43,282 bases of DNA from an uncultured Ruminococcus sp. (GCA_905234015.1 CAJOFK010000034.1:1-43282), one strand, 5' to 3'. Positions 8,756 to 17,298 are shown, counted from the stretch's first letter. Program-made: numbers and translations. The notes: generated by a model from the letters alone, not told the origin.

Positions 8756-10444
8756 ATGAGTGATTTTTATGATAACAACAATAACAATATGCCTAACGTT
8801 CCTCCGGTTCCGCCTCAGGCTCCCGTTCAGCCGCAGGCTCAGGTACCGGCTCAGCCTCAGGCTCCGGCTCAGGACGAGGCTAAGGTTTACCGCAGGGAGG
8901 ATTTCAGCCGTCCCCGCGTGAATTCCGCGCCGCAGAATAAACCTCCGCAGGCTCCGCCGAGAGCTCCCTATCCTTATACTCAGCAGCCCGGCGCGCAGGC
9001 TCAGCCCTATACTCAGGCGCCTAATCCTCAGTATCAGCCTCCTCAGGCTCCTCAGCAGGCTCAGCCTCAGGCTCCGAGAATGCAGCCTCCTCAGGCTCCG
9101 CAGGTTCAGCAGAATTATAACTCCCCGTACACCTCGGCTCCCGTATATCAGCAGCCTCAGTACGCTCAGCCGCCTCAGAGCAGCGGCGCATATAACCCGA
9201 ATTATGCTTATACTCCGAAGCCGTCAAATAAAAAGTCTATGAGCTCAGGCGCAAAGGCGTTTGTAATTACGGTAATCGCGCTGCTTTCAGCGGGACTTAT
9301 CGGCTTTATCGCTTATGTTTCGCTCAGCTCGGGCGACAGGGGATTCCAAAGAGATACAACCCCGAACGACTATTCCTTTACGGTTCCTTCAGGCGCAAAT
9401 CCCTTTGCTACCGAAGCGCCGACCGAAGCGGCTAAGAAATATACCGAATCCGACCGTCATAAGGACGTTAATCCTAAATTCAAGGGACTTAAGCTCCATA
9501 AAAAGCCCGGAAAAAAGGCTGAACATTCAACAAGCGCCTCCTTTAAGAAGGTTGAAAAATCGGTTGTGGGAATTATTTGCTACACGGAAGACCAGCAGGG
9601 CACCTCAACCAGCTATACTACAATGGGCTCGGGTACGGTTATTACCTCCGACGGATATATCCTTACCAACGCTCATATTATCAGCAACAGCAGAACCTCA
9701 TATCTCATTAAGATTATAACTGCCGATAAGAAGGAATATAAGGCGGGAGTAGTAGGCTACGACAGCCGCTACGACTTAGCTGTACTTAAAGCGGACGCTA
9801 AAAACCTAAAGCCCGCTTCATTCGGAAACAGCAGGCAGATTGAAGTAGCCGAGGACGTTATCGTTGTCGGCAACCCGAGAAGCCTCAATTATCAGAACTC
9901 GGTAACAAAGGGAATTATCTCCGCCACAAACCGTCAGGTTTCGATAACTAACAACGCACGCTTTATTCAGACCGACGCTGCTATTAACCCCGGAAACAGT
10001 GGCGGCCCTCTCTGCAATATGTATGGTCAGGTAATCGGAATTTCAACCTCGAAGATTGCTCTCGAGGAGTATGAGGGAATGTGTTTCGCTATTCCCTCGA
10101 ATACCGCCAAGACGGTAGTAGACAGTATTATCAGACACGGCTACGTTAGAAACAGGGTTAAAATCGGTATTGTAGGAACGGTTGCCCTTAAATCCGAGGA
10201 CGGAACCTACGGAATAAAAATCGGAGAAATTTCAAAGAGCGGTCCGATGGACGGTACCGGCGCGAATATCGGCGATATCATTACCAAGGTTGACGGAAAG
10301 AACGTTACTACCTTCGCCGAGGTTTACGATGTTTTAGAAAACCATAAAAAGGGAGATAAAATAAAAGTAACCCTCTACAGGCCGGATACCGGAAAAACCT
10401 ACGATGTTACGGTTACCCTGCAGGAGGATAAATCCGAGGAATAA
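8756..10444 (+). CDS. HtrA/DegP-like membrane-anchored serine protease with PDZ domain
   Basis: 562 aa. Residues 1-155 are a low-complexity Pro/Gln/Ala cytosolic region with many PPQAP-type repeats. One membrane helix at about 167-188 makes a type II protein with its protease outside. The trypsin-like domain (about 255-445) has the full triad: His307 in LTNAHIIS, Asp340 in YDLAVLK and Ser415 in GNSGGPLCN. A single C-terminal PDZ domain covers about 465-560. HtrA proteases degrade or refold damaged envelope proteins. The long N-terminal region is unusual in length and may bind a cytosolic partner (inference). The gene appears monocistronic with a terminator-like hairpin downstream. Confidence 0.93.
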   Translation: MSDFYDNNNNNMPNVPPVPPQAPVQPQAQVPAQPQAPAQDEAKVYRREDFSRPRVNSAPQNKPPQAPPRAPYPYTQQPGAQAQPYTQAPNPQYQPPQAPQQAQPQAPRMQPPQAPQVQQNYNSPYTSAPVYQQPQYAQPPQSSGAYNPNYAYTPKPSNKKSMSSGAKAFVITVIALLSAGLIGFIAYVSLSSGDRGFQRDTTPNDYSFTVPSGANPFATEAPTEAAKKYTESDRHKDVNPKFKGLKLHKKPGKKAEHSTSASFKKVEKSVVGIICYTEDQQGTSTSYTTMGSGTVITSDGYILTNAHIISNSRTSYLIKIITADKKEYKAGVVGYDSRYDLAVLKADAKNLKPASFGNSRQIEVAEDVIVVGNPRSLNYQNSVTKGIISATNRQVSITNNARFIQTDAAINPGNSGGPLCNMYGQVIGISTSKIALEEYEGMCFAIPSNTAKTVVDSIIRHGYVRNRVKIGIVGTVALKSEDGTYGIKIGEISKSGPMDGTGANIGDIITKVDGKNVTTFAEVYDVLENHKKGDKIKVTLYRPDTGKTYDVTVTLQEDKSEE

Positions 10445-10463
10445 AACCTGAATAAAATCGAAT

Positions 10464-10517
10464 AATAAACCCGAGGTGAGCCGATGATTTTCGGATTCGT
10501 TTTCGGGTTTATTTTTT
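10464..10517 (+). terminator. Terminator of the HtrA-like gene
   Basis: A perfect 11-bp inverted repeat (AATAAACCCGA / TCGGGTTTATT) with an inner CCGA/TCGG stem and a following T6 run. A short ORF with its own Shine-Dalgarno starts inside the loop (see 10484-10558). Confidence 0.8.
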
Positions 10518-10558
10518 CGTTCGGTATTATGTGTCTTATTAAAGGCGGAGCTAAATAA
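10484..10558 (+). CDS. Possible 24-aa hydrophobic peptide inside a terminator hairpin
   Basis: ATG with GAGGTG five bases upstream, encoding MIFGFVFGFIFSFGIMCLIK and a short GGAK tail: a single possible membrane helix with a basic end. It overlaps the terminator, and the T-run supplies Phe codons, so it may be chance. Listed because a second small membrane ORF (30830-30955) has the same arrangement. The rest of 10559-10744 holds only the next gene's promoter. Confidence 0.25.
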   Translation: MIFGFVFGFIFSFGIMCLIKGGAK

Positions 10559-10680
10559 CAGGCGCGAGTTTGATAATATTTTAACGATAATAACCGCAAA
10601 AAACCGGTTTTTCCACTATATATTGTGCATTGTTGCTAAAATCCCCTACAATATACTGTAAATGTCTACTTCCGCGAGAA

Positions 10681-10710
10681 TTGAAATATTTAACTTTATT
10701 GTGGTAAAAT
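10681..10710 (+). promoter_or_regulatory. Sigma-A promoter of the OFA-family transporter
   Basis: TTGAAA, 18 bp, TAAAAT, 35 bp before the ATG. AGGGG is the ribosome binding site. Confidence 0.6.
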
Positions 10711-10744
10711 AATTGTGCTAAAAATAGTATAAGGGGTAATAACG

Positions 10745-12010
10745 ATGAATTTTCTAAACAACAAGTGGATGCGAGCAGCAGTTCCCGCTCTGCTCATTCA
10801 CTGTTCGGTAGGAACGGTTTACTGCTGGTCAACCTTTAAGCAGGCTATTGCCGAGAAAATCGGAATGAGCCCGTTCGCGGTGGGCTGGGCGTTTTCGCTC
10901 GCGATATTCTTCCTCGGAATGTCAGCCGCGTTCGCGGGAAGAATGGTAGAAAAGGATATTCATAAATCCTCGCTCATTTCCTGTATCTGCTTTACACTCG
11001 GTATGCTCGGAACCGGCTTCTTTATCCAGTTTACGACAGGTGTTTTAGCCTTAATCGGTATTTTTATCAGCTACGGCTGTATTATGGGTATCGGTCTCGG
11101 TATCGGATATCTGTCCCCGGTTAAGACGCTTATGCTCTGGTTCTCCGACAGGAAGGGCCTCGCTACCGGTATTTCGATTATGGGCTTCGGCTTGGCTAAG
11201 GCTATCGCAACTCCGATAATGGAGCTGCTCCAGAAAAACTACGGTATTTCGATGATGTTCTATATCCTCGGCGCGGCATACTTCGTGCTGATGTTCTTAG
11301 GCCATCTTCTTCTTAAAAAGCCGGAGGGCTGGGTTGAACCCGATACAAAGAAATCCGATACAAATGTCGCCACGATGTTTAAGAATAAAACCTTCCTCGG
11401 TATCTGGATTATGTTCTTTATCAACATTCACTGCGGACTTGCCCTTATTACATATGAAAAGCAGCTACTCTCAACCGCCTTTGCGGGAGCGGCTGTGCTT
11501 ACGGCGATTATAAGTATCGTTCCGTCCGTTACGGCGGCGTTCAACGCTCTCGGACGAATAGGCTACTCGACAATCTCCGATAATATGAAGCAGAGAAACA
11601 CGGTTTATAAAATAATCTTTATGAGCTGTATTATAATTACGGCGGTAACGCTCGCGCCGTTCGCTATCTCGAACGGAAAGAACTCAATTTTCCTCGGCGC
11701 GCTTGTAATTGTGCTTCTGCTCGTAGTTAATCTCGGCTACGGCGGCGGTTTCTCGACCTTACCCGCGCTTTTATCCGAACGCTTCGGTATGGATAAGATA
11801 AGTAAAATCCACGGACTTGCGCTCACTGCGTGGGCGATTGCCGGTATTACGGGCAACAATATGTCCGAGCTTATCCTCGGCGCCACAAAGAGCCCCGCTA
11901 ATCCCGACGGCGTTTACGACTATATCTTAATTGCGACCTTAGTGCTTTACGCGGTTGCGATGGTTGTATGTATTAAGATGGTCGGAAAGAAAAGCAAGGA
12001 AGCTAAATAA
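10745..12010 (+). CDS. MFS transporter, OFA (oxalate/formate antiporter) family
   Basis: 421 aa with about 12 hydrophobic segments. The N-terminus (HCSVGTVYCWSTF) matches the OFA-family start, where a short cytosolic tail is followed by G-x-x-Y-x-W-S. A MFS loop 2-3-like region GRMVEKD and the glycine-rich helix SYGCIMGIGLGIGYLSPV are also visible. Members exchange small carboxylates such as oxalate/formate, lactate or pyruvate; substrate cannot be assigned, and no oxalate-decarboxylation genes are nearby. The gene stands alone between a promoter and a strong terminator. Confidence 0.87.
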   Translation: MNFLNNKWMRAAVPALLIHCSVGTVYCWSTFKQAIAEKIGMSPFAVGWAFSLAIFFLGMSAAFAGRMVEKDIHKSSLISCICFTLGMLGTGFFIQFTTGVLALIGIFISYGCIMGIGLGIGYLSPVKTLMLWFSDRKGLATGISIMGFGLAKAIATPIMELLQKNYGISMMFYILGAAYFVLMFLGHLLLKKPEGWVEPDTKKSDTNVATMFKNKTFLGIWIMFFINIHCGLALITYEKQLLSTAFAGAAVLTAIISIVPSVTAAFNALGRIGYSTISDNMKQRNTVYKIIFMSCIIITAVTLAPFAISNGKNSIFLGALVIVLLLVVNLGYGGGFSTLPALLSERFGMDKISKIHGLALTAWAIAGITGNNMSELILGATKSPANPDGVYDYILIATLVLYAVAMVVCIKMVGKKSKEAK

Positions 12011-12022
12011 TAAAATTTTTCG

Positions 12023-12054
12023 TCACGGCACAGAAAATGTGCCGTGATTTTTTT
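12023..12054 (+). terminator. Terminator of the OFA transporter gene
   Basis: Perfect 10-bp stem TCACGGCACA / TGTGCCGTGA, 5-base loop, then T7. Confidence 0.95.
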
Positions 12055-12064
12055 AAAAAGGTAA

Positions 12065-12093
12065 TAGACAAACTTTTTTATATATGATACAAT
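12065..12093 (+). promoter_or_regulatory. Sigma-A promoter of the cohesin-like/BIG2 protein
   Basis: TAGACA, exactly 17 bp, TACAAT. The ribosome binding site CAGGAGGAA lies just before the ATG at 12173. Confidence 0.7.
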
Positions 12094-12172
12094 AAAATTT
12101 AGAGGCGGTTTTCCGCACTAAACAGAAAAATCTAAGCTGTAAAAACAGAAATAAGTTTTCAGGAGGAAATTT

Positions 12173-13453
12173 ATGAAGAAGCTATTATCAATTGTGTTAT
12201 CCGCTTTGATTTTATGCTCGGCTTTCGCGGTAATTCCCGCGTTCGCGGCTGACGGCGGATATAAAAAGAACGACGTAGTTAAGCTCAGCTTTACTGCTGA
12301 GGATATTGACAGAAGCTTTACCGGTATGGAAGGAAGCCTCAGCTTCGGCAGTACGGTAAGCATCAATAAGGATACCGTAAAGTTCCCGCATATCGGCGGA
12401 GTTTACTATGACGTTACCGATAAGGCGGTATTATTTAATTCAACAAGCCTGGAGAACTACGATATCAGCTCCGATAAAGTTATCGTTACGGCCGAGTTTA
12501 CGGTTAATGAGGATATGGCAACTCTTCCGATAGAGGCTCAGCTCGACGACGTTTATTATGTTGACGGCAAGACCTTTAAGGATTTTGATAAGATTACTCT
12601 GCCCTATAAGCTGAAGATGTATGTAGGCGACGCTCCCGCTGCTGAGACTACTCCTGCCGAAGAAACTACAGCTCCCGGAGAAACAACCGCTTCCGAAACA
12701 GCCGAAGGCGCGACAACCGCTCCCGTAACCAATCCCGAGTCCGGAGAAACTGCGACTGCTCCCGTAACCGAGTCCGCGCCCGACGAGACCGGCACATCAA
12801 CTAATCCCGGTTCCGGCGACACCAAGCCGACCGACGCGGCTGAAACTACAGCTCCTCAGTCTACCGGAGCGACAAGCGCAACAGGCGCCGAGGGTACGAC
12901 AGCAGCTCCCGAGAATACCGAGACCACCCAGCCCGCTTCCGCTACAGTTCCCGCAACCGAAGCTACCGAAGCGACTGCAGTTGAGCCCTCCGAGGATACG
13001 GCAACCACCATCACTCTTAAAAAGTCAAAGGTTACCGTTTACGTTAAGAAGACCTTTAAGGTAGGCGCTGCGGTTAATAATCCTGTCGGCAAGACTACCT
13101 ATAAGTCATCAAAGAGCAAGATTGCTAAGGTCAGCGCTTCCGGTAAAGTTACCGCGCTTAAAAAGGGTACGGCTTATATCACCGTGACAAATAACGGAGT
13201 AAGCAAAAAGCTTAAGGTTACCGTTAAGAATCCTAAGCTCAATAAGAAGAAGCTCACCCTTAAGGTCGGTCAGATTACTAAGCTTAAGGTTGTCGGAAAA
13301 GTAGGCAAGGCTGTCTTTACATCCGGTGACAAGAAGGTAGTTGTTATTAATAAATCTACCGGTAAGCTGAAAGCGAAAGGTACAGGTAAAGCGGTTATTA
13401 CCGTTAAGACTAACGGAAAGATTAAGCTTAAGTGTAAAATTACGGTTAAATAA
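12173..13453 (+). CDS. Secreted protein: cohesin-like domain, Thr/Ala/Glu linker, two Ig-like (BIG2) domains
   Basis: 426 aa. The signal peptide ends near FAVIPAFAADGG. Residues about 28-150 form a cohesin-like beta domain (GMEGSLSFGSTVSI, then VIVTAEFTVNED). A linker of about 120 residues is made of ETTA/APVT-type repeats, typical of glycosylated spacers. The last 150 residues are two lysine-rich BIG2-like domains (TTYKSSKSKIAKVSASGKV and VKTNGKIKLKCKITVK), closely resembling the C-terminus of the 4984-7206 protein. Cohesins normally bind dockerins, and no dockerin gene is seen in the window, so the cohesin label is structural rather than functional. Probably a wall-associated protein. Confidence 0.78.
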   Translation: MKKLLSIVLSALILCSAFAVIPAFAADGGYKKNDVVKLSFTAEDIDRSFTGMEGSLSFGSTVSINKDTVKFPHIGGVYYDVTDKAVLFNSTSLENYDISSDKVIVTAEFTVNEDMATLPIEAQLDDVYYVDGKTFKDFDKITLPYKLKMYVGDAPAAETTPAEETTAPGETTASETAEGATTAPVTNPESGETATAPVTESAPDETGTSTNPGSGDTKPTDAAETTAPQSTGATSATGAEGTTAAPENTETTQPASATVPATEATEATAVEPSEDTATTITLKKSKVTVYVKKTFKVGAAVNNPVGKTTYKSSKSKIAKVSASGKVTALKKGTAYITVTNNGVSKKLKVTVKNPKLNKKKLTLKVGQITKLKVVGKVGKAVFTSGDKKVVVINKSTGKLKAKGTGKAVITVKTNGKIKLKCKITVK

Positions 13454-13466
13454 TTTATTTATAAGG

Positions 13467-13494
13467 CACGGCGCATAGCATGCGCCGTGTTTTT
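13467..13494 (+). terminator. Terminator after the 426-aa secreted protein
   Basis: CACGGCGCAT / ATGCGCCGTG with a 3-base loop and T5. Confidence 0.93.
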
Positions 13495-13627
13495 GCTTTA
13501 TAGGAAACTGCTATGAAACATTGAATTACAACAAACATTTTGAATGGTTATTGAGAATTCCAATAACAGAAACTCCTATAAAGCAAAAATTGATTTATAT
13601 TGCCCGCTTAGTTGCGCCCTGCGTGCG
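13492..13627 (+). repeat. Dispersed intergenic element, copy A: 14-bp inverted repeat plus GC-rich core
   Basis: TTTGCTTTATAGGA (13492-13505) pairs perfectly with TCCTATAAAGCAAA (13574-13587) around a 68-base loop that contains a smaller GTTATTG/CAATAAC hairpin. Directly after it lies the core TATATTGCCCGCTTAGTTGC followed by GCCCTGCGTGCG (13596-13627). The same organisation recurs at 29541-29627, and the core alone at 16336-16371 (inverted) and 37280-37314. The remainder of this 312-bp gap to 13765 holds a partial GCGCGCA motif and the next gene's -10; no gene is seen. Confidence 0.75.
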
Positions 13628-13714
13628 TTTTCTTGCTTTATATTGCGCGCACTCTTTATTGTGCGTCTTTCACAATAATATAACGTGCGATTTGTGCACA
13701 TTAACAGTTGGGTT

Positions 13715-13725
13715 TATGATATAAT
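13715..13725 (+). promoter_or_regulatory. Extended -10 of the 852-aa protein gene
   Basis: TATGATATAAT contains TGn-TATAAT, an extended -10. No good -35 at 17 bp is seen. The start ATG at 13766 has CGGAGGAAT upstream. Confidence 0.45.
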
Positions 13726-13765
13726 TACAGAAGAAGTTATTAATCGGAAATAACGGAGGAATTAT

Positions 13766-16324
13766 ATGAAAACTATTAAAAGAAGTATAAGTCTTATTCT
13801 TGTTATGCTCTTGGCGGTATCGGTTTTTTCGGTAATTACCGTATCGGCAGAAGACGAGCCGGAATACGACCATCCCGGCGGATATGAATGCCTTCCCCCC
13901 TATGAACCGGGAGATAATATTGTGTATCTTAAACCGCCCGAGGAGTTAGCCTGCCGGTGGTACGCGTGGACGTACAGCGGTGATGAAGGCGGCGAATTGA
14001 TAGAGGGTGTATGGCAGGGCAACGGAGTGTATTCGTTTGAGAGAATCTCCGATTATGTTCAATTCATTTGCGCTGACGATATGGATCTAAAGGAGGTATA
14101 TGCCCGTACCTCCGGCGAAAGCACGTCTAACGGACTTATGTATGAGATAGCCTATTCGACCGACGAGCTGGACGGTATGGGAAATGAATACAAGCTGTGT
14201 ACCGGCGCTTGGATGGTTTTACCTGAAGGCTTCGGGTATAAGGACGCCGTTTTACAGCCCTGCTTCGATATAGGCGACAACAGTTGGTTCGCCTATACCT
14301 GGGAAAATAATAAAAATTACGGTCAATGGGTTGCAGGCCGGCTTAAAGACGACGGCCTTGTGTATTTTAAGAATCTTTATGAAAACGTATGCTTTGTAAA
14401 CAATTCATCCTACCCCGGGTATTACTACGATGCTGCTCCGGAAGGAACAACCGGGGATTTAGAGATAATCCGCGATTATTTCATTATTGAAAATACCGAA
14501 AAGACTTCCGACAGCTACGGCAGAGCGTACGATTTATATACCGGAAGATGGTCAAGCGCTCCTGTAAATATACCTCAACCCGATGCCTCAGAGGCAACCG
14601 AACCGGAGGAAACTACGGCTCCCGTAACGAGCGAGGAAAAGGGCGTTAAGGTAACCGCTTCATTAAACGGTAATGCTATGAAAATGATTAACGCTGAAAA
14701 GAGCGTAACGGTTTCCTACGATTTAACGGCTCAGGCGCCGATTGAAGACGGCCAGGGCGTGCTGACTTACGACTCGGACGTCCTTGAGTTAAAGAGCTTT
14801 AAACTCCCGAATATTCCCTCTACCGTTACGAGCAAAAAGTCGGGTAAAGTCAACTTTAATTTTTCCGGAATCGACGCGGAAACAAAATCCGGTGTATTTG
14901 ATTTTAAAAACGGCGGAATTTTCGTTACGGCGGAGTTTGAAGTTAAGCCGGAAGCTGCCGGAAATACCGACGTTAACCTTTTAATTGATATACTTGACGG
15001 CTTAGAGGACGGAAAAGAAGTTTCTTACTATATGGACGGAATAGTTTCCGCTCAGGAAAAGGAAAATGTAACCTCCGACGTTAAGCTCAGCGCGGATACC
15101 GGAAATTCCGAGGAGGAAACTGTACCCGAAAAAGGCGTAAAAGTAACCGGCTCAATAAACGGTGAAAACTCGGGTGAGATTTGCGCCGAAAAAAGCGTAA
15201 CCGTTTCGTATTACTTAACGGCTCCGATGCTGCTCGAAAGCAGTCAGGGTATCCTGACATATGATTCGGGAAAGCTTGAGCTTCAGTCGTTCGACCTTCC
15301 CTCAATTCCGGGTAAGGTAATAAACACAAAAGACGCAAACAAGATTTACTATAATTTTACCTGCATAAACGCGGAAACGAAATCCGGAAGCTTTGATTTT
15401 AAGAACGGCGGAGTTTTCGTTACGGCAACGTTTAACGTTATTCCCGGCGCATCCGGAAATACGAAGGTTAATCTCGTTATTGACGAGCTCGACGGTTATG
15501 AAGAAGGGGAAGAAGTTTCTTTCTTTACGAACGGAGCAATTTCAGCTCAGGAAAAGGAAAGAATAATTACCTCAGTTAAGTTCAGCGCCGATACCGAAAA
15601 CATCACGGCGGCGACCGATATTTTCGAAGAAAATACCGAGCAGGCTCAGCCTGAAACACGCGATCCCGAGTCTCTTTACGAACCGACGGAGGAAGGTTCA
15701 GCCGCAGCGGAAATTACCGAAGAAACGACAATTTCCGACGAGGATGTAACGGAGCCTTTTACGGTTGCGCCTACGGAAGCGCCTACTCAGGCAGCTCCGA
15801 AAACAGCGCAAAAAATTTCCGCTAAAGACTATGTCAAAATCAACGGCTCAAAGAGCTTTAAGATAAACGCTAAGGCGTCAGGCGGCGGAAAGCTCAGCTA
15901 TTCCTCGGGAAATAGGAAGGTTGCACAGGTTTCTTCCGACGGAAAGGTAAGTTTAAAAGGCTGCGGTAAAGCTGTAATAACAATAACCGCACCGGCAACT
16001 TCCTCGTATTTAAAAGCCGTTAAGAAAATAACCGTGACGGTAAAACCCGCGAAGGTTAATATAACCGCCTCCTCGTCAAAAAACAACAAGATAGTTTTTA
16101 AGTTTAATAAACAGAACGGGCTGTCGGCTTACGAGGTTCAATATGCCGATAATTCGGGTTTTAAGAAAAAGAAAGCTATTACAGTCAGCGGCTCAAAAAC
16201 GAGCATAAAAATCAGCGGAGTATCCTCCGGAAAAACTTATTACGTTAAAATCCGCGCTAAGGCGAAAATCATCGGAAAGACATATGCTTCCGACTGGACT
16301 AAGCGCAAGGTAAAAGTTAAATAA
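13766..16324 (+). CDS. Large secreted modular protein: N-terminal aromatic repeats, two cohesin-like domains, BIG2 and FN3
   Basis: 852 aa with a signal peptide (ISLILVMLLAVSVFSVITV). Residues about 35-250 contain two related Trp/Tyr-rich units (CRWYAWTYSG and SWFAYTWENN, each followed by a V-Y/F-F strand), which resemble starch-binding modules of the CBM26 type; this is a tentative match. Two cohesin-like repeats follow (about 290-430 and 455-595), each with VLTYDS/ILTYDS and FDFKNGG(I/V)FVTA. An acidic Thr/Glu linker leads to a BIG2-like domain (LSYSSGNRKVAQVSSDGKV) and a C-terminal FN3-like domain ending in DWTKRKVKVK. Possibly a carbohydrate-binding surface scaffold. No anchor or dockerin partner is visible. 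Confidence 0.75.
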   Translation: MKTIKRSISLILVMLLAVSVFSVITVSAEDEPEYDHPGGYECLPPYEPGDNIVYLKPPEELACRWYAWTYSGDEGGELIEGVWQGNGVYSFERISDYVQFICADDMDLKEVYARTSGESTSNGLMYEIAYSTDELDGMGNEYKLCTGAWMVLPEGFGYKDAVLQPCFDIGDNSWFAYTWENNKNYGQWVAGRLKDDGLVYFKNLYENVCFVNNSSYPGYYYDAAPEGTTGDLEIIRDYFIIENTEKTSDSYGRAYDLYTGRWSSAPVNIPQPDASEATEPEETTAPVTSEEKGVKVTASLNGNAMKMINAEKSVTVSYDLTAQAPIEDGQGVLTYDSDVLELKSFKLPNIPSTVTSKKSGKVNFNFSGIDAETKSGVFDFKNGGIFVTAEFEVKPEAAGNTDVNLLIDILDGLEDGKEVSYYMDGIVSAQEKENVTSDVKLSADTGNSEEETVPEKGVKVTGSINGENSGEICAEKSVTVSYYLTAPMLLESSQGILTYDSGKLELQSFDLPSIPGKVINTKDANKIYYNFTCINAETKSGSFDFKNGGVFVTATFNVIPGASGNTKVNLVIDELDGYEEGEEVSFFTNGAISAQEKERIITSVKFSADTENITAATDIFEENTEQAQPETRDPESLYEPTEEGSAAAEITEETTISDEDVTEPFTVAPTEAPTQAAPKTAQKISAKDYVKINGSKSFKINAKASGGGKLSYSSGNRKVAQVSSDGKVSLKGCGKAVITITAPATSSYLKAVKKITVTVKPAKVNITASSSKNNKIVFKFNKQNGLSAYEVQYADNSGFKKKKAITVSGSKTSIKISGVSSGKTYYVKIRAKAKIIGKTYASDWTKRKVKVK

Positions 16325-16335
16325 TTGTAACAAAG

Positions 16336-16371
16336 CGTGCGCACGCAGGGCGCAACTGAGCGGGCAATATA
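16336..16371 (-). repeat. Dispersed intergenic element core, copy B (inverted)
   Basis: Read on the minus strand this is TATATTGCCCGCTCAGTTGC continuing to GCCCTGCGTGCGCACG, nearly identical to the copies at 13596 and 29588. On that strand it directly follows the hairpin at 16373-16400. It lies just after the 852-aa gene, so that gene is flanked by oppositely oriented cores. Confidence 0.75.
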
Positions 16372-16372
16372 A

Positions 16373-16400
16373 AAACGCGTCGGAGCAATCCGGCGCGTTT
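16373..16400. terminator. Terminator-like hairpin after the 852-aa protein gene
   Basis: AAACGCG-CGGA / TCCG-CGCGTTT with a 4-base loop, followed by A/T-rich sequence on both strands. Confidence 0.65.
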
Positions 16401-16417
16401 AAAATAATAAAGAAAAA

Positions 16418-16465
16418 ATATAAATGCGGTCGGGAGATTGGATGTGAACCCGGTCGCATTTATAT
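16418..16465. repeat. Long inverted repeat in the gap before cobO
   Basis: ATATAAATGCG (16418-16428) and CGCATTTATAT (16455-16465) are perfect inverted copies, with an inner GGG/CCC pair. Function unknown; it could be a second terminator for either strand. No gene is seen between 16325 and 16565. Confidence 0.6.
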
Positions 16466-16539
16466 GATTAAAATGTCGAACCCATAAATCGGGTCAACTA
16501 TGAGAAACACCGCGAAGCGATGTTTTTTAACAGAGAAAG

Positions 16540-16568
16540 TAATCCCGCGGAAATTACTCCGGGGATTA
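16540..16568 (-). terminator. Terminator overlapping the cobO stop codon
   Basis: TAATCCC-CGG / CCG-GGGATTA. The stem contains the stop codon of the adenosyltransferase gene, and a modest CTTTCT tract follows on the minus strand. Confidence 0.55.
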
Positions 16569-17081
16569 AAACTCTATTCCGAAACGAGCCTGCACACCCT
16601 TATCGTAAGGGTGGCGGATTTTCTTCATTTCGGTAATGTAATCCGCAAGAGCAAGGATATGCTCGGGCGGATTATGTCCCGTCATTATTACTTCCAAATT
16701 CTTAGGGGCATTTGATACGAAGCCGTATACCTCCTGCTCGTCAATCATCCCCGCCTCAATAGCGGAAAAGATTTCGTCAAGCACTATCATATCGTACTTC
16801 TGAGTAAGCACTTTAGTTACGCTTTCGTCAAAAATCTGCTTAAACAGTACGGCTGCTTTATTTTTTTCGTGTTCGTTCATCTGATATGTGAACTTTAATT
16901 CAACGGGAGCAAAGGTTAAACTGACGTTTTCGGTGTGGCTTAATGTATGTCTTTCTCCTGAAAATTCCGTTTTAAGAAATTGTACGAAAAGAACCTTCAT
17001 TCTGCTGCCTGCCGCCCGGACAGCCAACCCTATGGCGGCGGTAGTTTTCCCTTTTCCGTCTCCATAGTAGATATGGACCAC
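16566..17081 (-). CDS. cobO: Cob(I)yrinic acid a,c-diamide adenosyltransferase (CobO/BtuR family)
   Basis: About 171 aa. It transfers the adenosyl group from ATP to cob(I)alamin or cobinamide. The P-loop YYGDGKGKTTAAIGLAVRA is diagnostic of the CobA/CobO/BtuR family, with VQFLK and DMIVLDEIFSAIEAG (Walker B-like) and VIMTGHNPPEHIL also typical. The start is best set at the GTG at 17081: AGGAGG lies 8 bases upstream, whereas the GTG at 17090 lies within that site. It is the only cobalamin-processing gene in the window and fits the B12-dependent MetH at 2.5-4.9 kb. The neighbours are unrelated surface proteins. Confidence 0.92.
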   Translation of the reverse strand: MVHIYYGDGKGKTTAAIGLAVRAAGSRMKVLFVQFLKTEFSGERHTLSHTENVSLTFAPVELKFTYQMNEHEKNKAAVLFKQIFDESVTKVLTQKYDMIVLDEIFSAIEAGMIDEQEVYGFVSNAPKNLEVIMTGHNPPEHILALADYITEMKKIRHPYDKGVQARFGIEF

Positions 17082-17298
17082 AAAGCTCACCTCCTACACA
17101 ATATATAATATAACTTTTCCGGATTTTTTTCAAGTGGTTTCACAAAAATTTTAATAAATAGTGCATAAAATAATCAGTAATAATTATGAAATAATATGAA
17201 TACTTACTGTTTTTTTTATGGGTAATGGTAAAATGGTATAAATAGATTTGCTTATAAAAAACATTTTTATGTAATAAATGGAATGATTGAAAATCGTA

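Noticed and set aside
13521..13724. 67-codon frame after the cohesin-like gene
   Set aside because: It runs through the dispersed repeat element and has no ribosome binding site.
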